This document shows, piece by piece, positions 59,198-64,000 of a DNA stretch of 64,000 nucleotides (its first letter is position 1; every line of letters begins with the position of its first letter). The translations under genes were made by a program, and so were the position numbers. The DNA is from Porogramme epimiltina (lineage: Eukaryota > Basidiomycota > Agaricomycetes > Polyporales > Polyporaceae), in the NCBI GenBank assembly GCA_900155495.1, contig FTLJ01000449.1:33756-97755 (forward strand), in the 5' to 3' direction. The notes beneath the pieces were generated by a model, which was not told where the DNA came from, searched no databases, and saw only the letters and a list, made by a program, of their open reading frames with translations.

Positions 59198-59863
59198 TGC
59201 GCTACCGCGCTAGCGCGTTCTCGTCGTCGCTTGGGAAGACTCGGCGCGCCTGCGGACGAGGGCGTGGCCGCTCACGCGGGAGGGGCTCCAGGGAGACTTT
59301 TCTAGATTGGGACGCGCGCAGATCACCAAGAGGTACCTGCACAGTGCGCGGATGCTAACATGTGTGCAGAAGGCTGTAGTACTAGGAGAAGCGTCCGAAG
59401 CGCGTTTGTAAGGCGGGGCGAGAGAAATCTAGCACGAAACTTTTTGGACCCGCATCCGCGCCACTGTTACGGGATGTAAGCTAAGTACGAAATGCGCGTG
59501 AGATCGTGGGAGACATGTGTGTGTGTGCGCACTGGGCGCGTACGTAGAGAGCCGTAAACAATGAGTAAAAAGGAGCTAAATAATACAAACCAGAGACAGC
59601 GCCCCCGTTGAGGGGGTCGCATTACGATGGGACAGTGGGTGTGGCGTAACTCTACACTGGGGGAGGGAGGAAAGGGGGAAGGGTAGCCGATCGAGGGGGG
59701 GAAACGCACAGTCCGTCTATCCACAGCACCAGAACACCGAGAACCGAGAGCAGCAGCACAGCACAGCAACTCAGAGCACGACGAAACCAACTCTACAACC
59801 CAAGTCCGTATTCACCCCTCCCAACCCCTCCACACACAGCGCAGCGCAGTGCACATCGCGCAC
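59198..59863. other. Convergent 3' flanks, oxidoreductase and antiporter genes
   Basis: 666 bp spacer. Contains TGTGTG tracts near 59515 and purine/pyrimidine runs, and no supported exon. Confidence 0.5.
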
Positions 59864-62800
59864 TCACGCTCCCTGCCTCGCCTCAGACGGCGGCAGCGCC
59901 GGGAGGCTGAACCGCACCCTATCCCTCGGCGAGTCGTCCTCATGCCCCGCCCCCGCCCCCACCACATGGCCCAGCTCCCCGAGCTCCCCCACCCCGTCCC
60001 CGAACGCAGGCGACATCGGCGAGACCAACCTCGGCGTGCTCGCGCCCGTCCCCGGGGCCGAGCCCGAGCCGCCTCCCCCCTCCTCGTCCGCGAACCGCAC
60101 CGACCGCGCAGGCGACATCTCCCGACTCGGCGCCTGCGAGCGGATCGAGTCGATCCGCCGGTGCGCCAGCTTCAGGTGCGCGCGGCTCGGCGTCGTCGTC
60201 CCGCTCCCCGGCGGCGAGCGCACCGCCGCGCTCCGCCCCCGCCCCTCCTCCCTCTCCTCCTTGCCCGCCTGCGCCTGCTCGCGCTCGCCCGCCGGCGTGT
60301 GCGTCCCGGACGGCCCCGCCTCCGGCCCGCTGCTCGAGCTGTCGTCATCCACCGCGTCCTCGTCTTCGTCCTCGTACGCGCCGCGCTCGCGGCGCACGCT
60401 CGGGCGCTGCGCGTGGGTGGCGCTACGGCGCGCCCCCGAGTTCCTCCTGCGCCCGCCCGTCGCGACGGGGCGCGCCGCGAGGATCTTCGGCTTTGGCAGC
60501 TTCAGCTTCGGCGCGCGCGCGCGCGTGCGGCTCCCGCTCCCGCTGCGTGCGCTCGCCTCGACGTCGGCGGCGGCGGCGGTGGCGACAGGGTCCTCAGGCG
60601 AGCTGTGCGCGCTCTGGTCGGAGGTCCACCCTTCGTCATCGTCGTCATTTCCGCCGTGCCCATGCCCGTGTCCGTTGGCGCGCCCGGTCCCGCTGACGTG
60701 GCCATTTCCTTTGGCATGGCCGTTCCCGTTGGTGTGCCTCGTGGGGGTAGACGGCGCCTCCGGGCTGAGGGCATCCCTCGCGCGCTCCTCGATGTGGCCC
60801 ACCTCGCGGACGACGGCGTGCTCCGCCTCGACGAGGACGCGCTCGAGCTCTTCGGGTGCGTGGCGCAGCTTGTCGCGCACGTCCTGCACGAACCGCTGCG
60901 CGCCGTCGTGCGCGACGTGCATCGTCGTGGTCGTCGCCGTCGCCGTCTCCGGCGGGCCGTACACGTTCTTTTGCACCTCGACCTCGACCTGCGCGCGCGT
61001 GCGAAAGACCGAGTTCGAGAAGGAAAAGAAGGTGGCGTGCGGGGAGGGAAGAAAAAAACACAGGATCAGCGGGCCGCCCGACAAACCCCAAAGCTAAAAA
61101 AGCGCGGGAGCGCGCGACACGCACCTCAGCTCCAGGGCCCTCGCGCCGCTCAATCACCCTATGCGCGCCCTCCTTCCACTCCATGACCGTCTCCGTGCCA
61201 TCGGGCGGGTTCCCGGCACCGCCGTTCTGGCCGCGCTCCGCCGCGTCGTGCTCGTCTGCGTGCTTCTCGTCCTGCGACGACGAGGAGGACCCGACCGCCG
61301 TTGCGTCTCCCTGGTGGCCAGCCGCCCCCGGGTGACCGGCCGCGTCCCTGTTGATGATGATATCCTCGCCAGGCCGCACAATCCGAATCTGCTGCGTCCA
61401 CTCGGGCAAGCCCGATGGATGGCGGCGCGAGTCGTACGTGTTCATGGTGTTGTGGCGGGACCAGGTGCGGGAGACCGACTGCACGCGCCTGCTGATGTTG
61501 AAGAAGGGGATCGAGAGCCCGTGCACTGCGATCGAGCAGAGGACCATGAATGCCACGATGGGCTGGATCGAAGCCGCGAGGAGCTGCTCCTGTCCCTCGG
61601 GTGGGCTGTGTGCCTCCGGAAGCTGTTCGGCGGCGAGCGTGGAGATGAAGACGGCGCCTGGGGCCATTCATTGTCAGCCTTCGACAGCCCCCCAAAACGT
61701 TCGCGACCGGAAGACGTACCGATGCCGATGGGACCAAAGTGGCCACTGAAGATAGCTTCCCTGGGGGTCTTGATGTCAGGGATCCACTTGTACAGAGCGA
61801 CGACCACCGGCAGTCGGCGGAGAATTAAGACCAGAATCCCGATCACGAGGAGCCGCCAGACCGACAGGCTAAGCTCCGCGTTGGAGAAGTCGTTGAACGG
61901 CATCCACGCGCCTACAAAGACGAACGCAGCGACGTTGAAGAGCAGATCGATGACCGAGGAGAAGTTGGACTCTTCGGTTTGCTTGTTGAAAAACCCATCC
62001 CACGCAAACGCCGTGCCACAGCAGAAGGCGGCCAAGAGGTCGTCGGACCCGAGGAGCGTCGTGGCACCGATGGTGAGCATTGCGAGCGAGACATACTGCG
62101 CGACATACGACTGGCGGTCGATGAGTTCCTTTTTTTCACAGTACTTCATGAGGTGGCGGAAGCCGAAGCCCAATAGCGCCCCGAAAGTGCACCCCATGAC
62201 GACCTGGTCTATATGCGCGGTGCAAAGTCGGGTAATCCTTAGTACCTAAGCGAATTAAGCAAGGAGCATGACGTACAGAGCCATAAAAGGAGGAACCAGT
62301 CCGAAATGGCTTGTCCGGTGGACTTGTCGATGGTGAGGTAGAGCGCGATGAAGAGGAAGGGGAACGCAGCGCCGTCGTTGCATCCACTCTCCGCCGCAAG
62401 GAGGTGGCGCAAATGACTGGGAACGTGTTTGTCGGCATAATTGCCACCGACCACGGCCGCGGCGAGAATGGGGTCCGTTGGGGTGAGACAGGCCGCAACG
62501 ACGAGGGAGGACAGGAAGTTGAGTTTGGGGACGAGCGCATAAATTAGTCCACCTGATACAAACCAGCCCTGCAGGCGAGGGTCAGCGCACGTCGCGTGCC
62601 GCAGCGAAAAGGTCCGGACGTACCCATGTCATTACAGGGCCGAGCAGGAAGAGCAGGCTTTTCCAGTGCCTCTGCATGTAGGCCTTGGGTAGCTCTACTC
62701 CGATGGCAAATACGCCGATGGCGAGCACAACCCGGGTCACTTCTAGGGTGATTGTGTTGGTGACTTCGATATCACCACCGCCCCATCCACGGGGGTCGAA

Positions 62801-63181
62801 AATATTTGCACCATAGGGGCCTAGGGCTGCGTTCGGCTGGGTGACTCGGCAGAGAGAAAGAAGGGGACGCACCTATGACGACCCCGAAAAGGAATGCCCA
62901 AATAGCTTCTCCGATATACAACTACGTTTCGGTCAGAAGGACATCTTGGACTCGAAGAGACGATTTGCGCACCTTTTCACGGATAAAAAGCGAAAACATG
63001 CCAAACTGCTCGAGGGGTCAGGTGCGCACGCTTTAGGAGACCGAGAGCACTCACAAGCACGACGAAGCCGCCTAGCGCGGCATAGACGATGTGGGGGGTC
63101 GAAACTTCGAACTGGGACGACGTCTGAGCACATTCGGGGGTAGGGCGGGCGGGCTGGGCGACTCACCGGATCGAATTTCAT
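59864..63181 (-). CDS. Plasma-membrane Na+/H+ antiporter, Nha1/Sod2 type
   Basis: Exports Na+/K+ in exchange for H+ for salt and pH homeostasis (family knowledge). ATG 63181 starts in several small exons: MKFDP, FEVSTPHIVYAALGGFVVL, FGMFSLFIREK, LYIGEAIWAFLFGVVIG, then PYGANIFDPRGWGGG, the typical fungal opening. The core includes LVVAACLTPTDPILAAAVVG, ESGCNDGAAFPFLFIALYLT (the ND of the ion site), LLGSDDLLAAFCCGTAFAWD and GAWMPFNDFSNAELSLSVWR. After the last helices (FMVLCSIAVHGLSIPFFNIS) comes a cytoplasmic tail of more than 500 residues, rich in Gly/His/Asn (HGHGHG), acidic clusters and Ser-Pro, ending at 59864. Nha1 tails of this length regulate activity in yeast; this one is unusually repetitive. 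About eight exons. Confidence 0.9.
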
Positions 63182-64000
63182 GGTGGACTGCGCAGTTGGC
63201 CGCGGCTGGAGGGGTGCTTAGGGAGGGATGCCGAGGGTAGCGCGGCAGGGAGGGAGAGGAGAGAAAGAGGGGCGGGCCAGTGCGCGTCTGGGATCGTGAG
63301 AGGTCGTTGGACGTGAGGGAGTCGTTGGAAGACGTCGGGGAGAGAAGTCAAGAGGGAAGTGGAGACGATAACGAGAGCCCAAGCGGCTCGGCTTCGAGGA
63401 ACAGCAATGCCGAGCGGCGCGGATGGAGAGCCGAGTGTGGGGTAGTGTTGGGGCGGGAGAGGAGATCAGGGGTGGGCTGAGCGTGCCTCGCGGGGCGTGC
63501 TTGGGCTTCTGAGGTGCTGGAGATGCCCAGAGGTCGGACGCGGACGCGGAGGCACGCAGAGGGACCAGCGCAGGGCGAAAGGGCTTTATGAGCGAGGGAG
63601 GAGGCGTGCACGCAGGCGCTCCGGCAACTCTGCCCAGAGATTTCTTGGTCCGGATCTGGAAAACGCGTTCCTGGGGGCCGGATCCGCGGCGAGCGCCTCC
63701 CCGATCTCTCCTCGGCGCCGCTGAGTGTGGCCGGCCAGCCTCGCTCTCTGCGGAGCCCTGCGGCTACCGTTGACCTCGCTGCCTCTCTCTGGGCCCCGCT
63801 CGCCCGCTGCAGCTGCCTCCTTCCCATGAACCTCTCCGCTGCCCAAACCTGCCTCTCGCACGCCGCCCTCCTCCCGCGACGCCCTCCCCCGCCGCCGCCA
63901 TCAAGCCACCGCGCGTCCGCCCTCCCCGGCGTCCGCCCGCCCCCGCGCCCCCGCCCGCTCTTCCTCCTCCTCCTCCTCCTCCCCCCAACAAGCCCCAGAC
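63182..64000. other. Promoter side of antiporter gene and GC-rich right edge
   Basis: Purine-rich to about 63500, then strongly GC-rich with Pro/Arg-type open frames on both strands by composition, ending in CTC repeats (about 63960-63980). A + strand ATG near 63826 opens a Pro-rich frame that runs off the edge. It may begin another gene, but I cannot support it. Confidence 0.4.

Noticed and set aside
59849..61186. Very long + strand Arg/Pro-rich frames opposite the Nha1 tail
   Set aside because: Antisense shadow of a GC-rich low-complexity coding exon. Its composition mirrors the real - frame and it has no start context, introns or domain.
61161..62249. 362-codon + strand frame
   Set aside because: Lies opposite the Nha1 transmembrane exons, which carry clear family motifs. 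The + frame is a shadow.
63826..64000. Pro-rich + frame at the right edge
   Set aside because: Low-complexity and truncated by the window edge; not enough to call a gene.

Overview
The window is nuclear DNA from a filamentous basidiomycete, most likely a wood- or litter-decaying Agaricomycete and possibly a Polyporales species. The grounds are dense genes cut by many 45-70 nt introns with GTRNGT donors and CTRAY branch points, F-box genes of the mushroom type, a secreted priA/CPL1-like protein, a GPI-type Kre9/KNH-like protein, a pectin methylesterase, and gene bodies richer in G+C than the spacers. The order-level assignment is inference. All gene models were assembled by eye from reading frame, splice sites and family motifs, with no homology search.

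Layout. 1.3-4.2 kb: Zn2Cys6 transcription factor (+). 4.7-6.6 kb: F-box protein (+). 7.1-8.8 kb: unrecognised Ser/Pro-rich protein (+). 9.3-10.8 kb: Iwr1-like RNA polymerase II import factor (-). 11.2-13.2 kb: histidine acid phosphatase with a C-terminal membrane segment (-). 14.8-15.1 kb: small Ser-rich protein (-). 15.6-16.7 kb: short-chain dehydrogenase (+). 17.2-18.5 kb: secreted CPL1/priA-like Cys-rich protein (-). 19.9-20.7 kb: doubtful gene (-). 21.1-22.4 kb: alpha/beta hydrolase (-), divergent from a Bor1-like anion transporter at 22.9-25.1 kb (+). 25.4-26.5 kb: decayed gene remnants (-). 26.6-29.1 kb: tandem pair of DUF202 membrane proteins (-). 29.8-31.2 kb: Aurora kinase (+).

31.5-36.8 kb holds three neighbours of mitochondrial type: processing peptidase beta (-), a class III CoA-transferase (+) and electron-transfer flavoprotein beta (+). 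Then follow an endosomal syntaxin (37.3-38.5 kb, -), pectinesterase (39.2-40.8 kb, +), the SAM-domain RNA-binding protein Vts1 (41.5-43.9 kb, +), a second F-box protein (44.6-46.7 kb, -), a tiny multi-exon Cys-rich protein (48.5-49.1 kb, -), a class II tRNA-Leu (49.3 kb, +), a Kre9/KNH-like cell-surface protein (49.7-50.3 kb, -), the telomere/replication factor Rif1 (51.4-56.5 kb, -), an FAD-dependent oxidoreductase (57.1-59.2 kb, +) and a Na+/H+ antiporter with a long cytoplasmic tail (59.9-63.2 kb, -).

I found no complete mobile element, CRISPR array or biosynthetic cluster. The most unusual signal is in gene architecture. At least five internal exons of 5-11 nt (two in one gene) are needed to restore family-conserved motifs. 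Three introns have non-GT donors: two GC-AG, and one apparent GA-AG that may disable its gene. Other points worth a second look are a shared 3'-flank element in the DUF202 pair, MluI-box clustering upstream of RIF1, and an intron-bearing tRNA-Leu that seems to have C33 in place of U33.
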